Source: an uncultured Draconibacterium sp.
GTDB lineage: Bacteria; Bacteroidota; Bacteroidia; Bacteroidales; Prolixibacteraceae
NCBI RefSeq assembly: GCF_963675065.1
Contig: NZ_OY775906.1
Location: 598,001 to 662,000, forward strand
Direction: 5' to 3'
Length of the DNA: 64,000 nt
This document shows positions 44,530 through 54,175 of the stretch, in pieces. The notes beneath the pieces are model-generated. The model saw only the letters and a program-made list of their open reading frames with translations. It was not told the origin of the DNA and did not search any database. Made by a program: the position numbers and the translations under genes. Positions within the stretch are counted from its first letter, which is position 1. Each line of letters starts with the position of its first letter.

Positions 44530-46434
44530 CTATTTCATCCACTTTTTTATGGCCTCAATATTCATTTCGTTTATAATATTTTTCGCGGCCGGCGTGTAAA
44601 GAAATTCCAGTTCTTTTGCAAAATAAGCGGATACTTTATCGCGCACCATTTTCATCGTAGCATTTAGCATTTTATTGTCAGTTGTAAATGCCTCCGGTAA
44701 TACTGCAACCGTTGCAGGTAGCCAGCGTTCAGGGAATTCTCCCTCGTATTTTCCGCCTTTTTTGTATTCATTAATTTCTTTCTGGATGACCTCAATTGCA
44801 GCTTTAGCTGCTTCGTCGCTTCCTTTTGCAATTCCCTGATTCTTCAGTTCGCGGTTTATCGCTTCCATGTCGGGAACAACCATCCCGACTGTATATGGAT
44901 TTTGATTATTGTAAAGCATTACCTGCTGCAGGTAAGGCGACTGATCAACCAAAGCTTCTTCAATGCCTTCGGGGCTATATTTTTCACCATCGTTACCGAT
45001 CAGCAGACTTTTAAAACGTCCCAACACATAAAGAAATCCGTTGCTGGCCATATAGCCCATGTCTCCCGTATGTAGCCAGCCATTTTTAAGGGTATCGGCT
45101 GTGGCGGTAGGATTGTTCCAGTAGCCCAGCATTACATTATCGCCTTTTATCACAATTTCTCCTTTTTGTCCGGTTGGCATTTCGTTGCCATCCTCGTCAA
45201 GGATCTTTATTTCCATATTTTTAACCGGTTTCCCTGATGAGCCAAAGACAACATCATGCGGTACATTCGACGAAATTACCGGTGAAGCCTCGGTAAGTCC
45301 GTACCCTTGGCAAATGGGCAACCCAACTGCATAAAAGAAGCGTTGTAGTTCAATATCGAGCAATGCGCCACCACCAACGAAAAACTGCAGATTGCCACCA
45401 AAACCTTCACGAACTTTGGCAAATAGTACCTGGTCGAAAATCCAATACAGTGGTTTAAGAAAAAATCGCCAGCCTTTGCCACGGTTATTGCCATAGCCAT
45501 TATGTGCATAAGCAACTTTTAAGGCAAACTGAAAAACTTTATACAGGAATTCTCCTTTCTTGCGAATACCCGCTTCAATGTTTTTTCTGAAAGTTTTTGA
45601 ATAAGCAGGTACGCTCATCATGAGCGAAGGCTTAATTTCCTGAATATTTTTCGGAATATTTCGAAGAGTTTCCATTGGAGAGTTACCAATTTCAACTGAT
45701 GCAATACTTGCTCCTTTGTACATAAACACATACAAACAGGTGGTGTGTGCAAATGCGTGATCCCACGGCAAGATAGCCAGCGTTATCCATTCGGATTGTA
45801 AATCGAGAAGTGAATTGGATTGTACCACATTGGCCGCATAATTCAGGTGGGTAAGCATAATTCCTTTCGGATCGGCCGTGGTACCTGATGTGTATGAAAT
45901 ATTTGCTACATCATCCGGCTCAATTTCTTTCCAAACTTGTTCTGTTAGCTCGGTATTTTCTTTTCTGAATTTTGCCCCAGCAGCCAATAATTCCTTGTAA
46001 TCAATATCATTTTTCCCCGGGTTTTTTTTGCCGTCAATGTAAACTACTTTCTCCAGCTCCGGCAATTCATCGCGAATCTCCTCAACTTTTTCTGCATGTA
46101 ATTTCGATACAAATATGTACTTACTTCCACTGTGTTTTATACGGAAAGCCAGTTCGTTGTTTTGCAAACGAATAGAAAGGGGCACGTTAATACCACCGGC
46201 GTAAAGCATTCCGAGTTCGCTGATGATCCAATCGTTGCGGCCATCGGCAATTAATGCAGCCCTGTCACCTTTTTTAAACCCCAATTGAATTAATCCTGCT
46301 GCCAGGTCAAGCACTTTCTCGCGGGTTTGTTTGTAAGTAGTGGGTTGGTATTCGCCATTTGTCTTTTCCCAGAGATATGGATTATCGGGGTAGTTAGCAA
46401 CAGCGGTTTCAAATAACGCAACAATGGTTTTCAT
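44530..46434 (-). CDS. Long-chain acyl-CoA synthetase (AMP-forming)
   Basis: 634 residues. ANL-superfamily motifs: the P-loop-like ISYTSGTTADPKGIML, the GYGLTEASPVIS active-site stretch, WLHTGDMGYMASNGFLYVLGRFKSLLIGNDGEKYSPEGIEEAL with the hinge, and DNKMLNATMKMVRDKV near the C-terminus with the likely catalytic lysine. It activates fatty acids with ATP and CoA. It belongs to the FadD15-like/bubblegum type found widely in Bacteroidota. Cytosolic or membrane-associated. Separated from galM by a terminator and so transcribed independently. Confidence 0.9.
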   Translation of the reverse strand: MKTIVALFETAVANYPDNPYLWEKTNGEYQPTTYKQTREKVLDLAAGLIQLGFKKGDRAALIADGRNDWIISELGMLYAGGINVPLSIRLQNNELAFRIKHSGSKYIFVSKLHAEKVEEIRDELPELEKVVYIDGKKNPGKNDIDYKELLAAGAKFRKENTELTEQVWKEIEPDDVANISYTSGTTADPKGIMLTHLNYAANVVQSNSLLDLQSEWITLAILPWDHAFAHTTCLYVFMYKGASIASVEIGNSPMETLRNIPKNIQEIKPSLMMSVPAYSKTFRKNIEAGIRKKGEFLYKVFQFALKVAYAHNGYGNNRGKGWRFFLKPLYWIFDQVLFAKVREGFGGNLQFFVGGGALLDIELQRFFYAVGLPICQGYGLTEASPVISSNVPHDVVFGSSGKPVKNMEIKILDEDGNEMPTGQKGEIVIKGDNVMLGYWNNPTATADTLKNGWLHTGDMGYMASNGFLYVLGRFKSLLIGNDGEKYSPEGIEEALVDQSPYLQQVMLYNNQNPYTVGMVVPDMEAINRELKNQGIAKGSDEAAKAAIEVIQKEINEYKKGGKYEGEFPERWLPATVAVLPEAFTTDNKMLNATMKMVRDKVSAYFAKELEFLYTPAAKNIINEMNIEAIKKWMK

Positions 46435-46552
46435 AAGTTGATAATTGTATTAAAAGGATCGCGGTCAGATCTTCTATTCATATTCATACAAAATGTTCTT
46501 ATTCAAAAATAGAAAAAATACCGTTAATTGGTTTAATTCTGTGCAGATCAAA

Positions 46553-46575
46553 AAAAATGCCCTTTCGGGCATTTC
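46553..46575 (-). terminator. Intrinsic terminator of galM
   Basis: AAATGCCC and GGGCATTT arms around a tight loop; on the minus strand a T-run follows (A-run at 46551-46557 on the plus strand). It starts 3 nt after the galM stop codon. Confidence 0.85.
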
Positions 46576-46577
46576 CT

Positions 46578-47615
46578 TTATTCGGTAATAAATTTATAAA
46601 TCGTTTTCTGATCGTACAGCTCTCCGGGCTTTAAAAATGTAGTTGGAAATTTTGGGTGGTGTACCGAGTCGGGGTAGTGTTGCGTCTCCAATGCAATACC
46701 CGAATAGCTTCCGAATTTCTTCTTGCCATCGATGGTAAACTCCGGAATCCAATAGCCGGTATAAACCTGCATTCCCGGCTGAGTAGTATATACTTCTACT
46801 TGTCGTCCGCTTTTTGCTTCGCTTAGCGTTCCGGCCATAATCAGGTCGCCATCTTCATTGTCAAAAACAAAGTTGTCGTCGTAGCCCATCTCAAGTCCGT
46901 CGGTGTTAATTTTCTTGGGCGAGGTAAAATCGAAGGCAGTTCCAACCACCGGAAGAATTTTTCCGGTTGGAATTTGCTCTACCATATCCGTAATTTTGGT
47001 GGCATTTAATTCCAGCTCGTGGTTCAGGATATTTTCTTTTCCACCAGTTAAGTTGAAATAGGTATGGTTTGTCAGGTTAACCACGGTTGTTTTATCAGTT
47101 TCGGCATAATACTGAATGGCCAGGTCGTTTTCTTCGTTCAGTGTATAAATACAGGTAACTTTTAAATTGCCCGGGTAGTTTTCTTCTCCGTCGGGGCTTA
47201 AGTAGCTTAATTTTACGCCTACTTCTTTTTCCGATTCAATAAGCTCGGCATCAAACAATTTTTTGTCGAATCCTTCCAAACCGCCATGCAGATGGTTGGG
47301 GCCATTGTTAATGGCCATTTCGTATGTTTTGCCTTCAATTTCAAGGTGCCCATTGGCAATACGGTTTCCAAACCTTCCAATAATGGCTCCGAAATACGGA
47401 TAGCCTGCCAGGTATTCGTCGCTTTGGTAGGTTTCCAATTTGTCGAAACCACACACAATATTGTCTATCGAGCCATTTTTGTTTGGCATATCTATGGCTG
47501 TTATGATGGCACCGTAGTTGGTTATTTTAATTTTAATGGTATCGTTACTAAGGGTAAAAAGCCGGGCTTCGCGTCCATCTTTTAATGTTCCGAATGTTGT
47601 TGCAGTTATTTTCAT
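46578..47615 (-). CDS. galM: Aldose 1-epimerase (mutarotase)
   Basis: 345 residues. Interconverts alpha and beta anomers of galactose/glucose, the entry to the Leloir pathway. Motifs: IGRFGNRIANGHLEI, NNGPNHLHGGLEGFDK with a catalytic histidine, NLTNHTYFNLTG with the second histidine, and GIALETQHYPDSVHHPKFP with the catalytic glutamate. No signal peptide. Divergent from the galactose-locus GntR gene; the two start codons are 353 nt apart and share one putative operator. Confidence 0.93.
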   Translation of the reverse strand: MKITATTFGTLKDGREARLFTLSNDTIKIKITNYGAIITAIDMPNKNGSIDNIVCGFDKLETYQSDEYLAGYPYFGAIIGRFGNRIANGHLEIEGKTYEMAINNGPNHLHGGLEGFDKKLFDAELIESEKEVGVKLSYLSPDGEENYPGNLKVTCIYTLNEENDLAIQYYAETDKTTVVNLTNHTYFNLTGGKENILNHELELNATKITDMVEQIPTGKILPVVGTAFDFTSPKKINTDGLEMGYDDNFVFDNEDGDLIMAGTLSEAKSGRQVEVYTTQPGMQVYTGYWIPEFTIDGKKKFGSYSGIALETQHYPDSVHHPKFPTTFLKPGELYDQKTIYKFITE

Positions 47616-47889
47616 TTTAATCTCTTGTTATTTCGTTTTTTTTGAGCTCCGGTTAATCTCCGGTATTCAATTTTTGATTTTATCTTACTTAATTACGGAG
47701 TGCTATTTTACTCTTTTTTCCTGAATTTTCATTCAATTTTAGTAAAGCTGTTTACTTAATTTTAGCTTTGGTTAAAATATGGCTAATATAAAGTTGGGGA
47801 GCAGATAAAACACTTAGTGTGTAGTTTACTGTATTAACAACTCTTAGCTATTACTATTTTGTAGCAACAAAAATGCAAAAATCAACAAT

Positions 47890-47910
47890 CTAACTGGTAG
47901 GTACTGGTGG
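47890..47910. promoter_or_regulatory. Putative operator of the gal regulator, copy A
   Basis: A 21-bp sequence containing TAACTGGTAGGTACTGGTGG. Its exact reverse complement occurs at 49044-49064 in front of galK. Within it ACTGGT is repeated with a 10-bp step (47893 and 47903), one helical turn. It lies in the 353-nt gap between galM and the GntR gene, about 35 nt upstream of a TATTTTTG -7-like box (47945-47952). The rest of the gap is AT-rich, with nothing else I can name. Confidence 0.75.
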
Positions 47911-47968
47911 TGTTTTAAAACATCATTTTGTAATAAAAAACTACTATTTTTGTGTAAAGCTTAACTAA

Positions 47969-48976
47969 ATGCCAAGAAGAAGAGTAATTTCGATCAACGC
48001 CAAATCATCGGTACCGAAGTATCGTCAGATAATAGATTCGGTAATAAATTCAATTGAAAAACGACATTTAAAGAAAGGAGATAAGGTCCCTTCGATAAAT
48101 CAGATATGTTCAGAATTTAATCTTAGCCGCGACACGGTAATGTTTGCCTTTAACGAGCTAAAAGCGAAAGGCATTCTGAAAAGTCAGCCCGGAAAGGGCT
48201 ATTATATTGCCAGCACCGAGATAAAAGTTGAAGAGCGTGTTTTTATTTTGTTCGATGAGCTGAACGCATTTAAAGAAGACCTTTACAACTCACTAATCAA
48301 TTCGCTAAAAGGCAAAGCTACGGTTGAGGTGTATTTTCATCATTTTAACTACAAAGTTTTTAAGAATCTGATAACGGAAAGTATCGGGAATTATACATCG
48401 TATTTAATTATGCCGGCTACCTTCGATAATACCGGACATTTATTATCGAAACTACCGCAAGACCGGGTCTATATTATCGACCGCTTAAAGCCCGAGTTGT
48501 CAAAATATCCGGTTGTTTACCAGGATTTTGAACAGGATTTTTACGACGCTTTAGTAGAAGGAAAGGAGATGATTGAAAAATACCGGAAACTGGTGTTTGT
48601 AAATCCCGGGGGAAAGGAGCCGGCTGAACGATCGGAAGGATTTAGGCGGTTTTGCGAGGAAAATAATTTTCGGTACGAGATTGTAAAATCGCTTACCGGC
48701 GTAAAACCATCGTTGTGGGAAGCTTACTTTCTGATATCTGACCGTGACCTGGTTGAGATGGTGAAGATTGCCAAATACTGTAAGTTTAAATTGGGGAAAA
48801 AATTTGGCATTGTTTCCTTTAATGACACCATGTTAAAAGAAGTGGTTTCAGGGGGGATAACAACCATTTCAACCGATTTTACTGAAATGGGAAAAATGCT
48901 GGCCAATATGGTTATAACTCGCGATAAGTCGCAGGTTCGGAACAGAGCGCGGATGATTGTCAGAAATAGTTTATAA
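47969..48976 (+). CDS. GntR-family regulator with sugar-binding-like C-domain (gal locus)
   Basis: 335 residues. The N-terminal winged helix (about 10-80) reads YRQIIDSVINSIEKRHLKKGDKVPSINQICSEFNLSRDTVMFAFNELKAKGILKSQPGKGYYI. From about 90 to the end the sequence resembles a LacI-type periplasmic-binding fold (VFILFDELNAFKEDLYNSLINSL, and GIVSFNDTMLKEVVSGGITTISTDFTEMGKMLANMVI near the end), an arrangement known for sugar-responsive regulators in Bacteroidota such as AraR. Two exact operator copies flank this gene and galK, so it probably controls itself and galK (perhaps galM too), with galactose or a derivative as ligand. Confidence 0.88.
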   Translation: MPRRRVISINAKSSVPKYRQIIDSVINSIEKRHLKKGDKVPSINQICSEFNLSRDTVMFAFNELKAKGILKSQPGKGYYIASTEIKVEERVFILFDELNAFKEDLYNSLINSLKGKATVEVYFHHFNYKVFKNLITESIGNYTSYLIMPATFDNTGHLLSKLPQDRVYIIDRLKPELSKYPVVYQDFEQDFYDALVEGKEMIEKYRKLVFVNPGGKEPAERSEGFRRFCEENNFRYEIVKSLTGVKPSLWEAYFLISDRDLVEMVKIAKYCKFKLGKKFGIVSFNDTMLKEVVSGGITTISTDFTEMGKMLANMVITRDKSQVRNRARMIVRNSL

Positions 48977-49032
48977 ATGTTAAATCTGTTGTGCAACATC
49001 TTTTTGAGGTGTTTCCAGGTGGCTTTAAAAAT

Positions 49033-49064
49033 TATATTTGTACCCACCAGTACCTACCAGTTAG
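49033..49064 (+). promoter_or_regulatory. galK promoter with operator copy B
   Basis: A TATATTTG -7 box (49033-49040) is followed after 3 nt by the reverse complement of operator copy A, 49044-49064 (core CCACCAGTACCTACCAGTTA). It therefore covers the transcription start, a position that fits repression. The galK ATG is 36 nt further on. Confidence 0.78.
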
Positions 49065-49100
49065 GAAATAGAAATTAAGTATATAAATCAATAACAGATT

Positions 49101-50390
49101 ATGACTAAGATTAACACATTAAAAGAGAAAATTAACGGAGGAGATAATCCGTTATTTAAGGAGTTATACGGTAGCGATGTTGCCGAATTAAAAGTTCAGG
49201 CAGATCGTTATGCTGAGCTGATGGAAGAGTTTGAAAAAACTTATGGAAACGATGATGTTTCATTATATAGTTCTCCAGGTCGTACAGAAATTGGTGGAAA
49301 CCACACCGACCATAACTACGGACGTGTTTTGGCAGGTGCTGTAAACCTCGATAACATTGCAGTGGCTGCTAAAAACGGAACAAACACCGTTCGAATTAAA
49401 TCGGCCGGTTATCCAGCATTCGAAGTAGAGTTGAGCGATTTTCAACCTAACGAAGATGAATTCTATACATCAACTTCGCTGGTGAAAGGTATTGCCGCTA
49501 AAATGAAAGAGAATGGTTACGAGATTGGTGGTTTCGATGCCTGTATCGAAGGTCGTGTGCCAAAAGGATCAGGATTGAGTTCATCTGCATCATTCGAAGT
49601 ATTGATCGGTGCTATTTTTAACGCACTTTTCAATGATGGGAAAATGGATGCTGTTGAAAATGCAATTATCGGTCAGTGGAGCGAAAACAACTATTTCGGA
49701 AAACCATGTGGTTTAATGGATCAAACAGCATGTTCGGTTGGAGGATTGATTACTATTGATTTTAAAGATCCGGCCAATCCAATTGTAAAAGAAGTTGATT
49801 TTGATTTTGTGTCAACCGGCTTTTCACTGGTAATTACCGATGTTGGTGGTGGTCACGACGATCCGGCTTCTCAGGCTGAATATGCATCGCTTCCTACCGA
49901 AATGAAAGCGGTTGCTGCCGAGCTAGGCGCAAACGTTCTTCGTGAAGTTACTTTGGAGCAGATTGTAGATAAAATTCCTGAAATCAGGGAAAAAACAGGT
50001 GATCGTGCAATTCTTCGTGCGTACCACTTCCAGGGCGACAATGCACGTGTTGTAAAACAAGTAGAGGCTTTGGAAAACAATGATTTTAAAGCTTTCCTTG
50101 AAATGGTTGTTGAGTCGGGTTACAGCTCCTACATGTATAATCAGAATATTTTTGATGTAGTTCATAAAGACGAACAAGTTGTTTCGCTTGGTCTGGCATT
50201 GAGCGAAATGGTGCTGAAAGGCAGCGGTGCATGGCGTGTTCACGGAGGTGGATTTGGTGGAACTATCCAGGCATTTGTTCCACAGGAAAAACTGGATGAA
50301 TACGTAGAAGTTTTAGAACATGTTTACGGAAAAGGAACCTGTCATAAATTGTTTATCCGCTCTAAAGGTTCGATAAAGCTTGACTTGTAG
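49101..50390 (+). CDS. galK: Galactokinase
   Basis: 429 residues of the GHMP kinase fold. The galactokinase signature lies near the N-terminus (SSPGRTEIGGNHTDHNYG), the ATP-binding GRVPKGSGLSSSASFEVLIGA in the middle, and the third motif GSGAWRVHGGGFGGTIQAFV near the C-terminus. Phosphorylates galactose at O1. First gene of a galK-galT-permease cluster under the gal GntR operator. Confidence 0.95.
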   Translation: MTKINTLKEKINGGDNPLFKELYGSDVAELKVQADRYAELMEEFEKTYGNDDVSLYSSPGRTEIGGNHTDHNYGRVLAGAVNLDNIAVAAKNGTNTVRIKSAGYPAFEVELSDFQPNEDEFYTSTSLVKGIAAKMKENGYEIGGFDACIEGRVPKGSGLSSSASFEVLIGAIFNALFNDGKMDAVENAIIGQWSENNYFGKPCGLMDQTACSVGGLITIDFKDPANPIVKEVDFDFVSTGFSLVITDVGGGHDDPASQAEYASLPTEMKAVAAELGANVLREVTLEQIVDKIPEIREKTGDRAILRAYHFQGDNARVVKQVEALENNDFKAFLEMVVESGYSSYMYNQNIFDVVHKDEQVVSLGLALSEMVLKGSGAWRVHGGGFGGTIQAFVPQEKLDEYVEVLEHVYGKGTCHKLFIRSKGSIKLDL

Positions 50391-50469
50391 ACTTCCTGCT
50401 AATTGGATTATGAGAAAATGATAGTGCGAAAAAAAATAGCTTAATTGTGCACTATTTCAATTGATATTT

Positions 50470-50530
50470 TAACTTTGAGGCCGAATATATTGACTTATCC
50501 CGATTCTCTAGTCGGGATAAGTTAGTTTTT
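50470..50530 (+). promoter_or_regulatory. galT upstream region: -7 box and hairpin with T-run
   Basis: A TAACTTTG box (50470-50477) is followed by an 11-bp perfect stem, ACTTATCCCGA (50493-50503) and TCGGGATAAGT (50512-50522), then TAGTTTTT. The hairpin could simply terminate the galK transcript, or it could attenuate a transcript started at the internal box, since it would lie about 10 nt into the galT leader. The galT ATG is 32 nt further on. Confidence 0.5.
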
Positions 50531-50561
50531 CGACCTAAATTATAACTGACATAATAACCAG

Positions 50562-51605
50562 ATGAGTTTTAACATAGAAGACCATCCGCATAAAAGATAT
50601 AACCCATTAAATGGCGATTGGATTCTTGTGTCGCCACATAGGGCAAAACGCCCCTGGCAGGGACAGGTTGAAAAACCGGTTGTTGAAGAACGACCAAAAT
50701 ACGATCCGAATTGTTACCTCTGCGCAGGTAACGAAAGAGCCGGAGGAAAAGTTAATCCCGATTATAAAGGAACCTTTGTATTTACCAACGATTTTAGTGC
50801 TTTACTAACCGATACTCCTGAAGGAGGTATTGATGATGGCGAACTGTTTCAGGCGCAAAGCGAGAGTGGCATTTGTAAAGTAATTTGCTTTAGCGAAGAT
50901 CACAGCCTTACTATTCCTGAGATGGAAGTTGCCGATATTCGTAATGTTGTAAACCTGTGGTGTGAGCAATACGCTGAACTGGGCGAAAATCCAACTATCA
51001 ATTACGTTCAGATATTTGAGAATAAAGGCGCAATTATGGGCTGTTCAAATCCGCATCCGCACGGGCAGATCTGGTCGTCGAAAGGAATTCCTACTGAACC
51101 AGCAAAAGAAAGCAAAACACAAAAAGAATATTTCGAAAAGCATGGGAAAACCATGTTACTCGACTATGTAAACGCAGAACTGGAAAAGAAAGAGCGTTTG
51201 CTTGATCAGAATGACTCGTTTGTGGCATTAATTCCGTTTTGGGCGGTTTGGCCATTCGAGGCAATGATTATCAGTAAACGACCGGTTCAAAGTATTCTGG
51301 AATTGACCGATAAAGAGCGAACCGATTTTGCAGATATCTACAAAAAGTTAACCGTAATGTACGATAACCTTTTTGAAACATCTTTTGCTTATTCTGCCGG
51401 TTTGCACCAGGCACCAACCGATGGCGAAGACCATCCAGAGTGGCATTTACACATGCATTTTTACCCACCATTATTGCGCTCGGCAAGCGTTAAGAAGTTT
51501 ATGGTTGGTTACGAAATGCTTGGAACTCCGCAACGCGATATCACTGCAGAGGGGGCAGCCAAAAGGTTACGTGATTTGCCTAAAACTCACTTTAAAACGA
51601 ATTAA
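50562..51605 (+). CDS. galT: Galactose-1-phosphate uridylyltransferase
   Basis: 347 residues, HIT superfamily. The zinc pair is Cys51/Cys54 (NCYLCAGN). The active site NPHPHGQIW puts the uridylylated nucleophile at His167. C-terminal EWHLHMHFYPPLLRSASVKKFMVGYEML is the second half-domain with its zinc/iron histidines. Transfers UMP from UDP-glucose to galactose-1-phosphate. No galE lies in the window. Confidence 0.95.
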   Translation: MSFNIEDHPHKRYNPLNGDWILVSPHRAKRPWQGQVEKPVVEERPKYDPNCYLCAGNERAGGKVNPDYKGTFVFTNDFSALLTDTPEGGIDDGELFQAQSESGICKVICFSEDHSLTIPEMEVADIRNVVNLWCEQYAELGENPTINYVQIFENKGAIMGCSNPHPHGQIWSSKGIPTEPAKESKTQKEYFEKHGKTMLLDYVNAELEKKERLLDQNDSFVALIPFWAVWPFEAMIISKRPVQSILELTDKERTDFADIYKKLTVMYDNLFETSFAYSAGLHQAPTDGEDHPEWHLHMHFYPPLLRSASVKKFMVGYEMLGTPQRDITAEGAAKRLRDLPKTHFKTN

Positions 51606-51635
51606 TTATTAATTACTTAAATCAATAAAATTATT

Positions 51636-52937
51636 ATGGAAGCTAAAAAACAAAATTACACAGTTCCTATTATTATGATGATCCTGCTGTTTGGTATGAT
51701 TGCATTCGTTACCAATCTGGCAGCTCCAATGGGTGTTGTGTTAAAATCTCAGTTTAACGTTGGTAACTTACAAGGGATGTTGGGTAATGCCGCAAACTTT
51801 ATCGCATATGCTGTGATGGGAATCCCAGGTGGTCTTTTACTTCAGAAAATTGGTTATAAAAAGACCGCATTAATTGCAATTGCAGTTGGATTTATTGGCG
51901 TTGGAATTCAATATTTGTCAGGTCATGTAAGTGAAGGTTCTGCATTTACTGTTTACCTGATCGGTGCATTTGTTGCAGGTTTCTCAATGACTTTGTTAAA
52001 CACTGTTGTAAACCCAATGCTTAATACCCTTGGTGGCGAAGGTAACAAAGGTAACCAGTTAATTCAGGTTGGAGGTTCGTTCAACTCAGTAATGGCTACT
52101 TTTACTCCTGCCTTTGTAGGTATTTTAATTGGATCGCAAGTTGCTAATGCACGTATTACCGATATTTTCCCTGTGATGTACATCGCACTGGGTATTTTTG
52201 CTTTGGCTTTCTTTGTGCTGATGGCAGTTAATATTCCGGAACCTCACGTTAGTGCAGCAAAAGATTCAATCAAAAGTCTGATGACAGGCGCTATGCAATT
52301 CCGTCATTTCATTTTCGGAGCTATCGGAATTTTTGTTTACGTAGGTGTTGAAGTAGGTGTGCCGGGAACACTTATTTTCTGGTTAACAGACCCAAGTTCT
52401 GCTATTGCGATGGATGCGGGTACCGCAGGTTCTGTAGCCGGTACTTATTGGTTGTTAATGCTTGCTGGTCGTTTGATTGGAGCATCTATAGGTAGTAAAG
52501 TTTCAAGTAAAACGATGTTAACTTTTGCTTCATTTGTTGGTATGGTACTGGTTCTTTTGGCAATTTTATTACCTACATCAACCATGGTAAGTATGCCAGG
52601 ATTCCAGGTTCAAGGTAGTTCATTATCATTTGTATTCGCTGAAGTTCCGATTAATGCGATGTTCCTTGTTCTGGTAGGATTATGTACATCAATTATGTGG
52701 GGTGGTATATTTAATCTAGCTGTTGAAGGCTTGGGTAAATATGTTGCTGCTGCTTCCGGTATTTTTATGACACTTGTTGTGGGTGGCGGATTACTTCCTT
52801 TGGCACAAAATGCTGTTGCTGACGGTTTAGGATTCCAGCCTTCGTACTGGGTACCATTCTTAGGATTGGCTTACCTGTTCTTCTATGCAACAATTGGAAG
52901 TAAAGTAACTAAACGTGCTGAAAGCGTTAAACTTTAA
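51636..52937 (+). CDS. MFS sugar permease (probable galactose uptake)
   Basis: 433 residues with 12 predicted membrane helices. Start segment YTVPIIMMILLFGMIAFVTNLAAPMGVVLKSQFN and LGNAANFIAYAVMGIPGGLLLQKIGYKKT match the FucP/glucose-galactose porter branch of the major facilitator superfamily. Third gene of the gal cluster, 30 nt after galT, which makes galactose or a galactoside the likely substrate; this is from context. Strong terminator follows. Confidence 0.87.
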   Translation: MEAKKQNYTVPIIMMILLFGMIAFVTNLAAPMGVVLKSQFNVGNLQGMLGNAANFIAYAVMGIPGGLLLQKIGYKKTALIAIAVGFIGVGIQYLSGHVSEGSAFTVYLIGAFVAGFSMTLLNTVVNPMLNTLGGEGNKGNQLIQVGGSFNSVMATFTPAFVGILIGSQVANARITDIFPVMYIALGIFALAFFVLMAVNIPEPHVSAAKDSIKSLMTGAMQFRHFIFGAIGIFVYVGVEVGVPGTLIFWLTDPSSAIAMDAGTAGSVAGTYWLLMLAGRLIGASIGSKVSSKTMLTFASFVGMVLVLLAILLPTSTMVSMPGFQVQGSSLSFVFAEVPINAMFLVLVGLCTSIMWGGIFNLAVEGLGKYVAAASGIFMTLVVGGGLLPLAQNAVADGLGFQPSYWVPFLGLAYLFFYATIGSKVTKRAESVKL

Positions 52938-52993
52938 AGACTATTAAAACCTCATTTGTTGGGGATTTAGATACAAATTCGGGATCATCCCGG

Positions 52994-53030
52994 AAAGCCA
53001 TCCGTCTGCTAACGGATGGCTTTTTTTATG
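52994..53030 (+). terminator. Intrinsic terminator of the gal cluster
   Basis: AAAGCCATCCGT and ACGGATGGCTTT form a 12-bp perfect stem with a CTGCTA loop followed by a T-run. 57 nt after the permease stop. Confidence 0.95.
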
Positions 53031-53104
53031 TGGTAAAAAAAGAGAGGTCTGAAAATATGAGTTGCATACATTATTTTTTATTTTAGCAACACTTAATCAC
53101 TACT

Positions 53105-54019
53105 ATGTACGACATTATTGGAGATGTTCATGGATATGCAGCCCAGCTAAAAAAGCTTTTAACAGAAATGGGCTATCGGAAAACGAATGGAAGTTATTGG
53201 CATCCTACCCGAAAAGCAATTTTTGTAGGCGATTTTATCAACCGTGGGCCTGAGATCAGAAAAACAATTCGAACCATTAAGGCGATGGTTGAAAACGGCA
53301 ACGCATATGCTGTGCTTGGTAATCATGAACTCAATGCTATTATTTATCACCTGAAAGACAAGCAGGGAAAATCTATTATTTCAAAACCGAGTAAATACTT
53401 TTTATCGCTTTTTAAAACCATTAACGAATACTCGTTAGGATCAAAAGAATTGAATGAACAGTTGAGATGGATGCGCACTTTACCACTTTATTTGGATCTA
53501 GGCGAAATAAGAGTGGTGCATGCTTGTTGGTGCGAAGATGCCATTAAAGTTGCCGACTCTTTGTATGAAGATGGCAGAATAAGAAAGAGTGTGTTTCGTA
53601 AAGTATATAAGAAATCAAGTTCAGCTGAAGCGAAAAGTGTGTGGCGGCTTACAAAAGGTGTTTACCTGAAATTACCGCCCGATATAAGGGTTATGAATAA
53701 CAAAGGTGTTTCGCCACGTTCTTTCCGAATTCAATGGTGGGATAACCTGGCCGGAAAAACATTTAGAGAAGCTTCGTTTGAAAGTAAATATACAATGCCG
53801 TCGTATACCATTCCTCCCGAAATTGTACCCGAGACATTTCCGTATCCCGATGATGCGCCGATTGTTTTCTTCGGACACTATTGTCGTGGGGCAGGACCGT
53901 ACATAATAAAACACAATGTTTGTTGCGTTGATTCATGTGTTGCAGGCACAAAATCACTTTTGGCGTATCGGTGGAGTGGTGAAAAGGAGCTAGATATGAA
54001 TCATTTAGTGAAAATATAG
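53105..54019 (+). CDS. Calcineurin-like metallophosphoesterase (PrpE/ApaH-like)
   Basis: 304 residues. All metal-binding motifs of the superfamily: IIGDVHG (residues 4-10), GDFINRGP, LGNHELN, VVHACW and FFGHYC. The order and spacing resemble the bis(5'-nucleosyl)-tetraphosphatase/serine-threonine phosphatase branch. Substrate unknown. It lies alone between the gal terminator and the tRNA-Asp promoter. Confidence 0.87.
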   Translation: MYDIIGDVHGYAAQLKKLLTEMGYRKTNGSYWHPTRKAIFVGDFINRGPEIRKTIRTIKAMVENGNAYAVLGNHELNAIIYHLKDKQGKSIISKPSKYFLSLFKTINEYSLGSKELNEQLRWMRTLPLYLDLGEIRVVHACWCEDAIKVADSLYEDGRIRKSVFRKVYKKSSSAEAKSVWRLTKGVYLKLPPDIRVMNNKGVSPRSFRIQWWDNLAGKTFREASFESKYTMPSYTIPPEIVPETFPYPDDAPIVFFGHYCRGAGPYIIKHNVCCVDSCVAGTKSLLAYRWSGEKELDMNHLVKI

Positions 54020-54091
54020 GAGTTTGCTGTTTTGTATTATACTAATAATCAGCGCAATAGACAGAATGTCAAAAAAATATTTTTTTGTATT

Positions 54092-54121
54092 GCAGGTAAA
54101 AAAAGAAAGTATATATTTGCA
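54092..54121 (+). promoter_or_regulatory. tRNA-Asp promoter
   Basis: ATTG/TTG at the -33 position (54092-54094) and a TATATTTG -7 box (54114-54121), spaced 19 nt apart. The predicted start is about 47 nt before the first tRNA-Asp. Confidence 0.65.
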
Positions 54122-54175
54122 TCACCTTTCCAAAGGGTAGCAAGCCCGGAAAAGAGGTAAAAGTTCTAAAAAAAC

